64,000 nucleotides of DNA, taken from NCBI RefSeq assembly GCF_027579695.1, contig NC_083583.1, positions 25,811,099 through 25,875,098 of the forward strand, read 5' to 3'. A program made the translations under genes and the position numbers. The stretch comes from Neoarius graeffei. Taxonomy: Eukaryota; Chordata; Actinopteri; Siluriformes; Ariidae. How positions within the stretch are numbered: the stretch's first letter is position 1; every line of letters begins with the position of its first letter. This document shows, piece by piece, positions 1 to 10,915 of this stretch. The notes beneath the pieces are model-generated. The model saw only the letters and a program-made list of their open reading frames with translations, made no database searches and had not been told where the DNA came from.

Positions 1-134
1 ATGACCTAAAACATCATCAGATTTTCACACAAGTCCTAAAAGTAGATAAAGAGAACCTAATTAAACAAATGAGACAAAAAAATTATACTTGGTCATTTAT
101 TTATTGAGGAAAATGATTAAATATTACATATCTG

Positions 135-505
135 GGCGGCACGGTGGTGTAGTGGTTAGCGCTGTCGCCTCACAGCAAGAAGGTCCTGGGTTCGAGCCCC
201 GGGGCCGGCGAGGGCCTTTCTGTGTGGAGTTTGCATGTTCTCCCCGTGTCCGCGTGGGTTTCCTCCGGGTGCTCCGGTTTCCCCCACAGTCCAAAGACAT
301 GCAGGTTAGGTTGACTGGTGACTCTAAATTGACCGTAGGTGTGAATGTGAGTGTGAATGGTTGTCTGTGTCTATGTGTCAGCCCTGTGATGACCTGGCGA
401 CTTGTCCAGGGTGTACCCCGCCTTTCGCCCATAGTCAGCTGGGATAGGCTCCAGCTTGCCTGCGACCCTGTAGAAGGATAAAGCAGCTAGAGATAATGAG
501 ATGAG
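135..505 (+). repeat. tRNA-derived SINE (type 1) inside Tc1 copy 1
   Basis: Full-length SINE. The head carries a pol III A box (TGGTGTAGTGG) and B box (GGTTCGAGCCC). A body of about 300 bp follows and ends in AGATAATGAGATGAG. It is flanked by a 12-bp target duplication, ATTACATATCTG, at 123-134 and 506-517; this is Tc1 terminal-repeat sequence, so the order of insertion is certain. It is the reference copy for the other type 1 SINEs in the window. Open frames on both strands of this repeat are accidental. Confidence 0.92.
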
Positions 506-547
506 ATTACATATCTGTGACTGGCAAAAGTATGTGAACCTTTGCTT

Positions 548-1566
548 TCAGTATCTGGTGTGACCCCCTTGTGCAGCAATAACTGCAACTAAACATTTCT
601 GGTAACTGTTGATCAGTCCTGCACACCGGCTTGGAGGAATTTTAGCCCATTCCTCCGTACAGAACAGCTTAAACTCTGGGATGTTGATGGGTTTCCTCAC
701 ATGAACTGCTCGCTTCAGGTCCACAACATTTTGATTGGATTAAGGTCAGGACTTTGACTTGGCCATTCCAAAACATTAACTTTATTCTTCTTTAACTACT
801 CTTTGGTAGAACGACTTGTGTGCTTAGGGTCGTTGTCTTGCTGCATGATCCACCTTCTCTTGAGATTCTGTTCATGAACAGATGTCCTGACATTTTCCTT
901 TAGAATTCGCTGGTATAATTCAGAATTCATTGTTCCGTCAGTGATGGCAAGCCATCCTGGCCCAGATGCAGCAAAACAGGCCCAACCCATGATACTACAT
1001 CCACCATGTTTGACATATGGGATAAGGTTCTTAAGCTGGAATGCAGTGTTTTCCTTTCTTCAAACATAACACTTCACATTTAAACCAAAAAGTTCTATTT
1101 TGGTCTCATCCATCCACAAAACATTTTTCCAATAGCCTTCTGGCTCGTCCACATGATCTTTAGCAAACTGCAGACGAGCAGCAATGTTCTTTTTGAGGAG
1201 CAGTGGCTTTCTCCTTGCAACCCTGCCATGCACACCATTGTTGTTCAGTGTTATCCTGATGGTGGACTCATGAACATTAACATTAGTCCATGTGAGAAAG
1301 GCCTTCAGTTGCTTAGAAGTTATCCTGGGGTCCTTTGTCACCTTGCCGACTATTACGCGCCTTGCTCTTGGAGTGATCTTTGTTGGTCAACCACTCCTGG
1401 GGAGGAGAACAATGGTCTTGAATTTCCTCCCTTTGTACACAATCTGTCTGACTGTGGATTGGTGGAGTCCAAACTCTTTTGAGATGGTTTTGTAACCTTT
1501 TCCAGCCTGATGAGCATCAACAACACTTTTTCTGAGGTCCTCAGAAATCTCCTTTGTTCGTGCCAT
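548..1566 (-). pseudogene. Tc1 transposase remnant, family A copy 1
   Basis: The minus-strand frame starts MARTKEISEDLRKS and shows the paired helix-turn-helix region (HQSTVRQIVYK), the first catalytic Asp region ([12 protein letters not shown]) and the second (MQQDNDPKHTS). It ends in TGA at 548-550. The frame is broken in several places compared with the copy at 46860-47882, so no full-length product is possible. The family is DD34E Tc1/mariner, a cut-and-paste transposase acting at TA targets. Confidence 0.85.
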
Positions 1567-1935
1567 GATACACTTCCACAAACATGTGTTGTGAAGATCA
1601 GACTTTGATAGATCCCTGTTCTTTAAATAAAACAGGGTGCCCACTCACACCTGATTGGCATCCCATTGATCGAAAACACCTGACTCTAATTTCACTTTCA
1701 AATTAACTGCTAATCCTAGAGGTTCACATACTTTTGCCACTCACAGATATGTAATATTGAATCATTTTCCTCAATAAATAAATGACCACCTATAATGTTT
1801 TTGTCTCATTTGTTTAACTGGGTTCTCTTTATCTACTTTTAGGACTTGTGTGAAAATCTGATGATGTTTTAGGTCATATTTATGCAGAAATATAGAAAAG
1901 TCTAAAGGGTTCACAAACTTTCAAGCACCACTGTA

Positions 1936-2855
1936 GTTGCTTTCTTTGCTTGAAGCAAGCCAATAACTTGACCCTTTTAAAACACAGTAAAAAATTTTCC
2001 ATGAACACAGGATACATCCTTCAACATGATTTTTAAAGACCTGAGAAGCTACTCACTGCATCAGTTAGATGCATCAGCTAGATGCATCAGCTAGATGTCA
2101 TGGCCAGCTGAAACATAATCACTGCAGTAATTATCCAATCAAAGGCCCTTAAGTATTTTCTTGTTTAAATTCAAATGCCAACAGGCAGTGTATAATATTC
2201 TCAAGTTCGATATAAAGTCATGAGAAATTACACTTAAGCAAATGTATGGAGATAATGTGTCAGAATCTTAAAAGTGGAAGTATCCAGCCAGCAATGTACA
2301 CAAGTGAAAATGAAAAGATTTGTTTGTTTTGAGTACTTTTTAAATGTACTCAAATATCATAAAGCTCAAAGTAAATGTTTTAACTGATGAAATTATGTTC
2401 ATGTCATGTTTTCATGCATCTAGTAACTTTTATTAATACTGTTTGAAGATGATTTTCATTTTAAAGCAACTATAATGTTTTGCTTGCAAACATCAATCTC
2501 TGAGTTTGCTGGTCATTACAGAAAAACCACATGAACTTCACATGTGATTTCTCACATGTGAAATATGTGGAAAATGTGTTTTGCACATGGGAAACGTGGT
2601 TTTGGCCCAGTTTTATGTGAATCACATGTGGGAATGTTTTACACATGTGGTAACATTTCCACATGTGCTCTACATGGTAACATGTTACAAAATCTGATAC
2701 CATGTATTCCACATGTTACCACATGTGGTAACATGTGATCACATGTGGTAACATGATCACATGGGAAATTCATGTGTTTTTTCTACTAATGAGTTAATCA
2801 GAATTAAAATATCATGTGAATAACCAATATTTATCATTAGCTAGAGTTTGACTTA
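1936..2855. other. Intergenic stretch with short repeats, no gene
   Basis: No coding signal was found. At 2058-2098 there is a small tandem repeat of about 13 bp (AGATGCATCAGCT). From about 2525 to 2775 lies the CACATGTG-rich block listed separately. The rest is AT-rich and unremarkable. Confidence 0.6.
2525..2775. repeat. CACATGTG-rich palindromic block
   Basis: The self-complementary word CACATGTG and its close variants (ACATGTGG, CCACATGT) recur many times in about 250 bp, in both orientations. One segment near 2715-2760 alternates CCACATGTTACCACATGTGGTAACATGTG. It reads like the interior of a small non-autonomous inverted-repeat transposon, but I cannot find convincing ends or target duplications. 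Each CACATGTG is also an E-box core, though nothing here shows a regulatory role. Confidence 0.6.
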
Positions 2856-4458
2856 CAGTGGTGCTTGAAAGTTTGTGAACCCTTTAGAATTTTCTATATT
2901 TCTGCATAAATATGACCTAAAACATCATCAGATTTTCACACAAGTCCTAAAAGTAGATAAGGAGAACCCAGTTAAACAAACGAGACAAGATTATTATTCT
3001 TGGTCATTTATTTATTGAGGAAAATGATCCAATATTACATATCTGTGAGTGGCAAAAGTATGTGAACCTTTGCTTTCGGTATCTGATGTGAGCCCCTTGT
3101 GCAGCAATAACTGCAACTAAACGTTTCCGGTAACTGTTGATCAGTCCTGCACACCGGCTTGGAGGAATTTTAGCCCATTCCTCCGTACAGAACAGCTTCA
3201 ACTCTGGGATGTTGGTGGGTTTCCTCACATGAACTGCTCGCTTCAGGTCCTTCCAAAAACATTTCCATTGGATTAAGGTCAGGACTTTGACTTGGCCATT
3301 CCAAAACATTAACTTTATTCTTCTTTAACCATTCTTTGGTAGAACGACTTGTGTGCTTAGGGTCGTTGTCTTGCTGCATGACCCACCTTCTCTTGAGATT
3401 CAGTTCATGGACGGATGTCCTGACATTTTCCTTTAGAATTCGCTGGTATAATTCAGAATTCATTGTTCCATCAATGATGGCAAGCCGTCCTGGCCCAGAT
3501 GCAGCAAAACAGGCCCAAACCACGATACTACCACCACCATGTTTCACAGATGGGATAAGGTTCTTATGCTGGAATGCAGGGTTTTCCTTTCTCCTAACGC
3601 TTCTCATTTAAACCAAAAAGTTCTATTTTGGTCTCATCCATCCACAAAACATTTTTCCAATAGCCTTCTGGCTTGTCCACGTGATCTTTAGCAAACTGCA
3701 GACAGCAGCAATGTTCTTTTTGGAGAGCAGTGGCTTTCTCTTTGCAACCCTGCCATGCACACCTTTGTTGTTCAGTGTTCTCCTAATGGTGGACTCATGA
3801 ACATGAACATTAGCCAATGTGAGAGAGGCCTTCAGTTGCTTAGAAGTTACCCTGGGGTCCTTTGTGACCTCGCTGACTATTACACGCCTTGCTCTTGGAG
3901 TGATCTTTGTTGGTCAACCACTCCTGGGGAGGGTAACAACGGTCTTGAATTTCCTCCATTTGTAAACAATCTATCTGACTGTGGATTGGTGGAGTCTAAA
4001 CTCTTTAGAGATGGTTTTGTAACCTTTTCCAGCCTGATGAGCATCAACAATGCTTTTTCTGAGGTGCTCAGAAATCTCCTTTGTTTGTACCATGATACAC
4101 TTCCACAAACATGTTGTGAAGATCAAACTTTGATAGATCCCTGTTCTTTAAATAAAACAGGGTGCCCACTCACACCTGATTGTCATCCCAGTGATTGAAA
4201 ACACCTGATTCTAATTTCACCTTCAAATTAACTGCTAATCCTAGAGGTTCACATACTTTTGCCACTCACAGATATGTAATATTGGATCATTTTCCTCAAT
4301 AAATAAATGACCAAGTATAATATTTTTGTCTCATTTGTTTAACTGGGTTCTCTTTATCTACTTTTAGGACTTGTGTGAAAATCTGATGATGTTTTAGGTC
4401 ATATTTATGCAAAAATATAGAAAATTCTAAAGGGTTCACAAACTTTCAAGCACCACTG
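2856..4458 (-). mobile_element. Tc1-like transposon, family A copy 2 (full length)
   Basis: Complete 1,603-bp element from CAGTGGTGCTTG to CAAGCACCACTG, flanked by TA at 2854-2855 and 4459-4460. The left and right terminal repeats of about 200 bp are still clearly alike. The transposase is on the minus strand and broken. No later insertion interrupts this copy. Confidence 0.95.
3076..4093 (-). pseudogene. Tc1 transposase remnant, family A copy 2
   Basis: Minus-strand transposase beginning MVQTKEIS, with recognisable pieces of the DNA-binding and DD34E catalytic regions ([20 protein letters not shown]). The reading frame is interrupted several times. The normal terminal TGA has become CGA at 3076-3078, so the last open piece reads through into the terminal repeat to about 3004. 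Confidence 0.85.
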
Positions 4459-4460
4459 TA

Positions 4461-4841
4461 GCTAATTTATAATAGTTACTGTAATTGATGCTAGTCTAAC
4501 CTGCCTTTAGCAAAGAAAACAGGATAACTTTGTTAGTCAGGTAACGTTAGCAAATTAGCAAAACCTACCTCAGCATGCTTTTTCAAATGAGATGGAGTTC
4601 ATGTCTTCTATGGAGGCAAAGGAGAAACCTCATTCCTTACAATTATTTGCAAATTTTAGTATATTCATATTTTTTGTTGTGGTAGGGCTAGGGATACTCA
4701 TCCTCAAGTTCAACACTGGAGTCCAGTGTTAACTACAGCATTAACTACGTTATGTAGTATAAGAAGGTCCTTGATATTATTATTTTAATTAACATGATTG
4801 GATGCTAAACTGAACCTATTAGATTGATTCAAAGAATACAG
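4461..4841. other. Upstream region of slc51b, no repeat recognised
   Basis: AT-rich single-copy-looking DNA between Tc1 copy 2 and the first coding exon of slc51b. It must include some of the 5' untranslated region or promoter, but no clear TATA box or CpG-rich stretch is visible. A polypyrimidine/AG site at about 4879-4891 (TTGTCCAAACAG) could be a splice acceptor for a 5' untranslated exon. Confidence 0.4.
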
Positions 4842-4941
4842 TCTTTTGCTGGATGAGAGAAAAAGAGACCTTTGTGAATTTGTCCAAACAGGATCCAGAA
4901 GGGACAGTGAGACGGCTGAGTTTCAAGCCACGGAGGTCACC

Positions 4942-4993
4942 ATGACAGAGAAAGAGAGAAAGTATCTCAGGTGGTACTACCGCACTGAAGACG
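4942..4993 (+). CDS. slc51b: slc51b coding exon 1
   Basis: Encodes MTEKERKYLRWYYRTED and the first base of an Ala codon. The donor is ACG|GTGAGT. An open frame extends upstream of the ATG to 4846, but the ATG at 4942 is preferred for its Kozak context and for the expected short N-terminus before the YYR-ED-TPW motif. Confidence 0.9.
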
Positions 4994-7900
4994 GTGAGTA
5001 TGCTTCTGCTACTTCTGTCATTTATCATGAATTTATTTATACACATACATGTATAAATAATCATGATTTAGAGAAGGAGCACTGCAGCACTGCACAGTTG
5101 AGTCATGTCACTTATAGCTGATTAAAGCTATATTAATTACCGACCTCTTGAGACGCCAAAGAAGGTGTGTTACAGCATTAAAATACTAATCTGTGCAGAG
5201 TCATTGTCCTTCAGGACCTCGAACTGACACTGCTGGTTTATTGCATAAAAGGCAAGGCAGTAGGCATAGTCACTAGGTATGATTGTCTTCCTTGTTTACT
5301 GTCATGACACTCATTACAGCTTGACCTTGGGACTGCCACTTTTGTCCCTTGGACATGGTAAAATATTTTTTTAATAAAGTCAAAAGCACTGTTTAATCCT
5401 AAGAACACAGAAAATACTTGTAATATTTGGTAAAGGCTAAACAGAATATTGTCAGTGACATTAAAAGGGTGTGATTAAATAATCATATCAGTTTAAGTTC
5501 TGACCTGTAACCAAAAGATAACGATTATACAATGCTATTCATAAAACTAAAGCTGGAACCATAAAGCAGCTATAAATTGTGGCATGTGAACTTTTGGCTC
5601 TCAATTAAGTCTACTCACAAAACGTCGCCACCTGTAACCTGAAAAATGCTTTTACGCATACACCGTGAAAAAGAAACCCACTTTAACAAATATTCTCCTT
5701 ACCTCAAATCTCATGGAACAGCCAAAAGTCTGGAATTTGATTCTTTAGTTCAGCATTTCTCAACATTTTTTCAGTCATGGCACCCTTCAGAAGTATGCAA
5801 ATTCTCAAGGCACCCCCATATAAAATATACGCAGTCACACTGACCATATGCTGACCCCAGCAGTGACGTTGTGACATGGGAAAGGGGGCTGTGAGACAAA
5901 TTTTGATGATGCATGAGGTGACGATGATCTGCATTAGTGTAACTACTGTTTTTTGGAATTTTAATTCATTTTATTTATTTCAGTGTTAGAATATATAATT
6001 TTTTGACGGCACCCCAGGGTGCCACGGCACCCTGGTTGAGAAAGGCTGCTTTAGTTTAACACTGGACCTATAATTCTGACAGGGAATGGAAGTTTGTCTC
6101 ACTCAAAATCTCATCTCATCTCATTATCTCTAGCCGCTTTATCCTGTTCTACAGGGTCGCAGGCAAGCTGGAGCCTATCCCAGCTGACTACGGGCGAAAG
6201 GTGGGGTACACCCTGGACAAGTTGCCAGGTCATCACAGGGCTGACACATAGACACAGACAACCATTCACACTCACATTCACACCTACGGTCAATTTAGAG
6301 TCACCAGTTAACCTAACCTGCATGTCTTTGGACTGTGGGGGAAACCGGAGCACCCGGAGGAAACCCACGCGGACACAGGGAGAACATGCAAACTCCGCAC
6401 AGAAAGGCCCTCGCCGGCCAGGGGGCTCGAACCCGGATCTTCTTGCTGTGAGGCGACAGTGCTAACCACTACACCACCGTGCCGCCCCTCACTCAAAATC
6501 TTTTCTATAATTCCATGGCCAAATTTTCATATATTTTCAAATTATATCATTAAGCTAAATAGGTTTAATAAAATTAAGCTTAGTAAAAGAATTTAAAATT
6601 GCATGGAACATCCATATTTACAAAATTAAGTTTAAAGAGGAGCCAAATTATCCGCTCTATTACCATACTTCCAGCTTTCTGTCGCGTTTTTAACTTACAA
6701 CTCTGATAAGTAGGGCTTGGAGAGTGTATTATGAAATCTCTTTGGTAACAATGTGTCTCTGTTGCAAATTTAAGTAGCTTTTCTTTTATTGTCTTACATT
6801 TCAGTAATACAAAATTGCATTTTGGGTTGTCCAAGATGGTGTCCCCAGTACCCTTACAGTCAAAGTCAAAGTCCCTTTCACACCAGAATCAGGTCTTCCC
6901 AGGCAGTCTCCTGTCCCAGTACTAACCAGCTCTTTGAGGCGTATGGGTGCAGCGCCAATCTCCGTTTCCATAGCCCTCAGCCTCTCGCCTATACAGCTAG
7001 GGTTACAGTGGGGGGCTAGTCCTATGGTAACCGTGAGAGTTTGACTTCCCCACTCACAACTGTATTGCAGTGTGCCTTGCCAGACAGTAGTATGTACCAT
7101 TTTTATGATGGTCTTTGGTATGACCCAACCATGAGCAGAACTCACGATCTCCCAATCGAGAGGCGGACACACTAACTACCCAGCTAACAAAATTATGTTC
7201 TGAGAACGTTCTAAGAACGTTCTTCAAATGTTACGGGAACGTTATATGGTAACGTTCTGAGAACATTATTTAGGAAAGTTTTTATTTAGTTCTTAGAACG
7301 TTACACAATAACGTTAGCGTGTAACGTTCTAAGAACGTTACATCATAATGTTAGTATAACGTTAGTATATAACATTTTAAGAATGTTACATCATAACGTT
7401 AGTATAACGTTAGTGTATAACATTCTAAGAACGTTGCATCATAACGTTAGTATAACGTTAGTACAGTAACGTTCTAAGAACGTTGTCAATAACGTTAGTA
7501 TATAACATTCTAAGAACGTTACATCATAACGTTAGTATAACGTTAGTACAGTAACGTTCTAACTGCAGGCCAATCGATAAAACAGAGTGCCAGGCAGAGA
7601 CCCGGCCTGGCATGGCATTAATGATACTTGATAGCAAATCTACACTTCATGTGCGTCCAAATAAACCGTGTTAACAGCATAACTTGAACAACAAATAACA
7701 CTAAGAATTTCTTTGATGCTTCGTTCAAACCGTGATATAGTTTATGTGGATGGTATGATTTAGCTACCTTTTAGGAGTAGATTTTTCCACACGTCTGAAA
7801 TAGCTTCGACCGTTGACTTCTCGCTTGCACAAACAGGAATGATGTCACATCCGCATGGCCAACGAGAACAAGATTTGTCTTTTAAAAAGGTAGCGCTATT

Positions 7901-10845
7901 TTTAGTATGTAGGCTCGCATGCAGTAATAAAACAAAGAGTGGTCCGAGAAAACATCCGAGAAACATGGATATCGGTTCCCAGACAGTTCAGAGTGACAAC
8001 GAATTATATATAAAATGAATCAATTTTACGATATTGAAACTACAACTGCTTCACAAGTAGTAATGGTGTTTATATTAACATATAAATCAAATTTTATCAT
8101 TTCTTTTTACAATTTTGAGGCTAAACAAATGTGTCACTTTAAGGTAAATTTATGTACTCCATAAACTTTATATTGGGAATAAATAAAGGCTCCTAGTGCT
8201 ATATTTTGAAGAACATTGGATTCAATTCATGCAGAACTTTATGACTTATTCATACTCCAATGCTGAGAATGTTATAAAAATCCTACAAAGATACTTGGAT
8301 CAGTTCATGAATAACCTATACACAACGTCCCCAGGACGTTAGTAGAACGTAAACCTATAACCTCTACATAACGTTACTAGAATGTTCTTAAAACGTTGCA
8401 AAACAACTGGGCCAGTTCAAATTTATCAACTTTAAAAATACTTTCAACTTTAAAATACATAATGATAACTGTGAAAGTACACATTTACAAATATAAAGTC
8501 TTTAAATAAAAACTTTAGTCAATCTTCATTGAAATGAAAACATAGATGTCTTTCTTTTGGGTTTTTATGTAAACTATTAACTGATTGAGAATGAGCAAAA
8601 ACGAGCCATGTTGTTTTGAAAAACATTTGATTTAATGTGGACAATAACTAAATTCACACTAAAATGCTGAAAACATTATAAAATCATCCTTGGCACGTTG
8701 TGCATTAGGTCACATGAATAACCTACATACAACGTTCCCAGAACGTTATTAGAATGTTATAACAGAATACTTAGAAAAGAATCATTTAACCTTACAAGAA
8801 GTTGGGATACAGTGGAAAAATAATTCCCAAAGGTATTTTGATTAACTTGACTTGGCCATTGGGAAAATTGATTTCCATGAGCCTGAGATTGAAAACGTTA
8901 TAAAAACGTCCTGAGAACATTCTCAGAACCATAACCTAAATATAACCTAGATATAACGTTACGAGAACGTTAGGTGTTAGCTGGGAAACACTAGGCTACT
9001 AGGCTAACTCGCGGTTACCCTTATAGTACCCTTCCAAAATTCAAATTAAAATTTATTTGTCACATACACAATCATACAGAGTACAACATGCAGTGAAATG
9101 CTGATTGCAATGCTCCGTAATTCATGAAGATAGTTGAGGTGAGTAAAAAAAGAAATGGCGTAAAATCGAATGTAATAAACAGAATTAAAAATAAAAAATA
9201 AAAGGTGATGGTAGAATGCTCTGCAGAATATACACAATATACAGAATATGTATACAGTGGTGCTTGAAAGTTTGTGAACCCTTTAGAATTTTCTATATTT
9301 CTGCATAAATATATGACCTAAAACATCATGATATTTTCACACAAGTCCTAAAAGTAGATAAAGAGAACCCAGTTAAACAAATGAGACAAAAATATTATAC
9401 TTGGTCATTTATTTATTGAGGAAAATGACCCAATATTACATATCTGTGAGTGGCAAAAGTACGTGAACCTTTGCTTTCAGTATCTGATGTGACCCCCTTG
9501 TGCAGCAATAACTGCAACTAAACGTTTCCGGTAACTGTTGATCAGTCCTGCACACCGGCTTGGAGGAATTTTAGCCCTTTCCTCCATACAGAACAGCTTC
9601 AGCTCTGGGATGTTGGTAGGTTTCCTCACATGAACTGCTCGCTTCAGGTCCTTCCACAACATTTCAATTGGATTAAGGTCAGGACTTTGACTTGGCCATT
9701 CCAAAACATTAACTTTATTCTTCTTTAACCATTCTTTGGTAGAACAACTTGTGTGCTTAGGGTTGTTGTCTTGCTGCATGACCCACCTTCTCTTGAGATT
9801 CAGTTCATGGACAGAGGTCCTGACATTTTCCTTTAAAATTCGCTGGTATAATTCAGAATTCATTGTTCCATCAATGATGGCAAGCCATCCTGGCCCAGAT
9901 GCAGCAAAACAGGCCCAAACCATGATACTACCACCACCATGGTTCTTATGCTGGAATGCAGGGGTTTCCTTTCTCCCAACATAACGCTTCCTATTTAAAC
10001 CAAAAAGTTCTATTTTGGTCTTACACAAAACATTTTTCCAATAACCAATTCTGGCCTGTCCACGTGATCTTTAGCAAACTGCAGACGAGCAGCAATGTTC
10101 TTTTTGGGGAGCAGTGGCTTTCTCCTTGCAACCTTGCCATGCACACCATTGTTGTTCAGTGTTCTCCTGATGGTGAACTCATGAACATTAACATTAGCCA
10201 ATGTGAGAGAGGCCTTCAGTTGCTTAGAAGTTACCCTGGGGTCCTTTGTGACCTCGCTGACTATTACACGCCTTGCTCTTGGAGTGATCTTTGTTAGTCA
10301 ATCACTCCTGGGGAGGGTAACAATGGTCTTGAATTTCCTCCATTTGTACACAATCTGTCTGACTGTGGATTGGTGGAGTCCAAACTTTTTAGAGATGGTT
10401 TTGTAACCTTTGCCAGCCTGATGAGCATCAACAACGCTTTTTCTGAGGTCCTCAGAGATCTCCTTTGTTCGTGCCATGATACACTTCCACAAACATGTTG
10501 TGAAGATCAGACTTTGATAGATCCCTGTTCTTTAAATAAAACAGGGTGCCCACTCACACCTGATTGGCATCCCACTGATTGAAAACACCTGACTCTAATT
10601 TCACCTTCAAATTAACTGCTAAGCCTAGAGGTTCACATACTTTTGCCACTCACAGATATGTAATATTGGATAATTTTCCTCAATAAATAAATGACCAAGT
10701 ATAATATTTTTGTCTCATTTGTTTAACTGGGTTCTCTTTATCTACTTTTAGGACTTGTGTGAAAATCTGATGTTGTTTTAGGTCATATTTATGCAGAAAT
10801 ATAGAAAATTCTAAAGGGTTCACAAACTTTCAAGCACCACTGTAA

Positions 10846-10915
<70 letters not shown>

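Larger units (their letters stand above)
1..1933 (-). mobile_element. Tc1-like transposon, family A copy 1 (left end outside window)
   Basis: The sequence enters the window about 45 bp inside the left inverted repeat and runs to the right end, which reads CAAGCACCACTG followed by the target TA at 1934-1935. Other full copies in this window start CAGTGGTGCTTGAAAG, the exact inverse. The terminal repeats are about 200 bp long. The transposase lies on the minus strand. A SINE sits in the left terminal repeat at 135-505, so the element was in place before that SINE landed. Four further copies are at 2856, 9255, 23165 (3' part only) and 46644. Confidence 0.93.

Noticed and set aside
145-205. tRNA gene, suggested by clear A and B boxes
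   Set aside because: The boxes belong to SINE heads repeated many times. No cloverleaf with paired acceptor stem can be drawn, and the body and tail of the SINE always follow.
89-481. 130-codon open frame, and similar frames of 60-150 codons on both strands at about 6094-6465, 19130-19585, 33514-33879, 39211-39468, 49366-49856 and 53623-53944
   Set aside because: All lie within SINE type 1 copies and recur with them. They are accidental frames of a non-coding, pol III-derived repeat.
4846-5121. 91-codon frame across slc51b exon 1
   Set aside because: Only the part from the ATG at 4942 to 4993 has family support. The rest reads through the donor into intron 1 and starts before the well-placed ATG.
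7320-7562. CRISPR-like regularly spaced array
   Set aside because: Units are contiguous and built of AACGTT palindromes with no unique spacers. The setting is a vertebrate intron.
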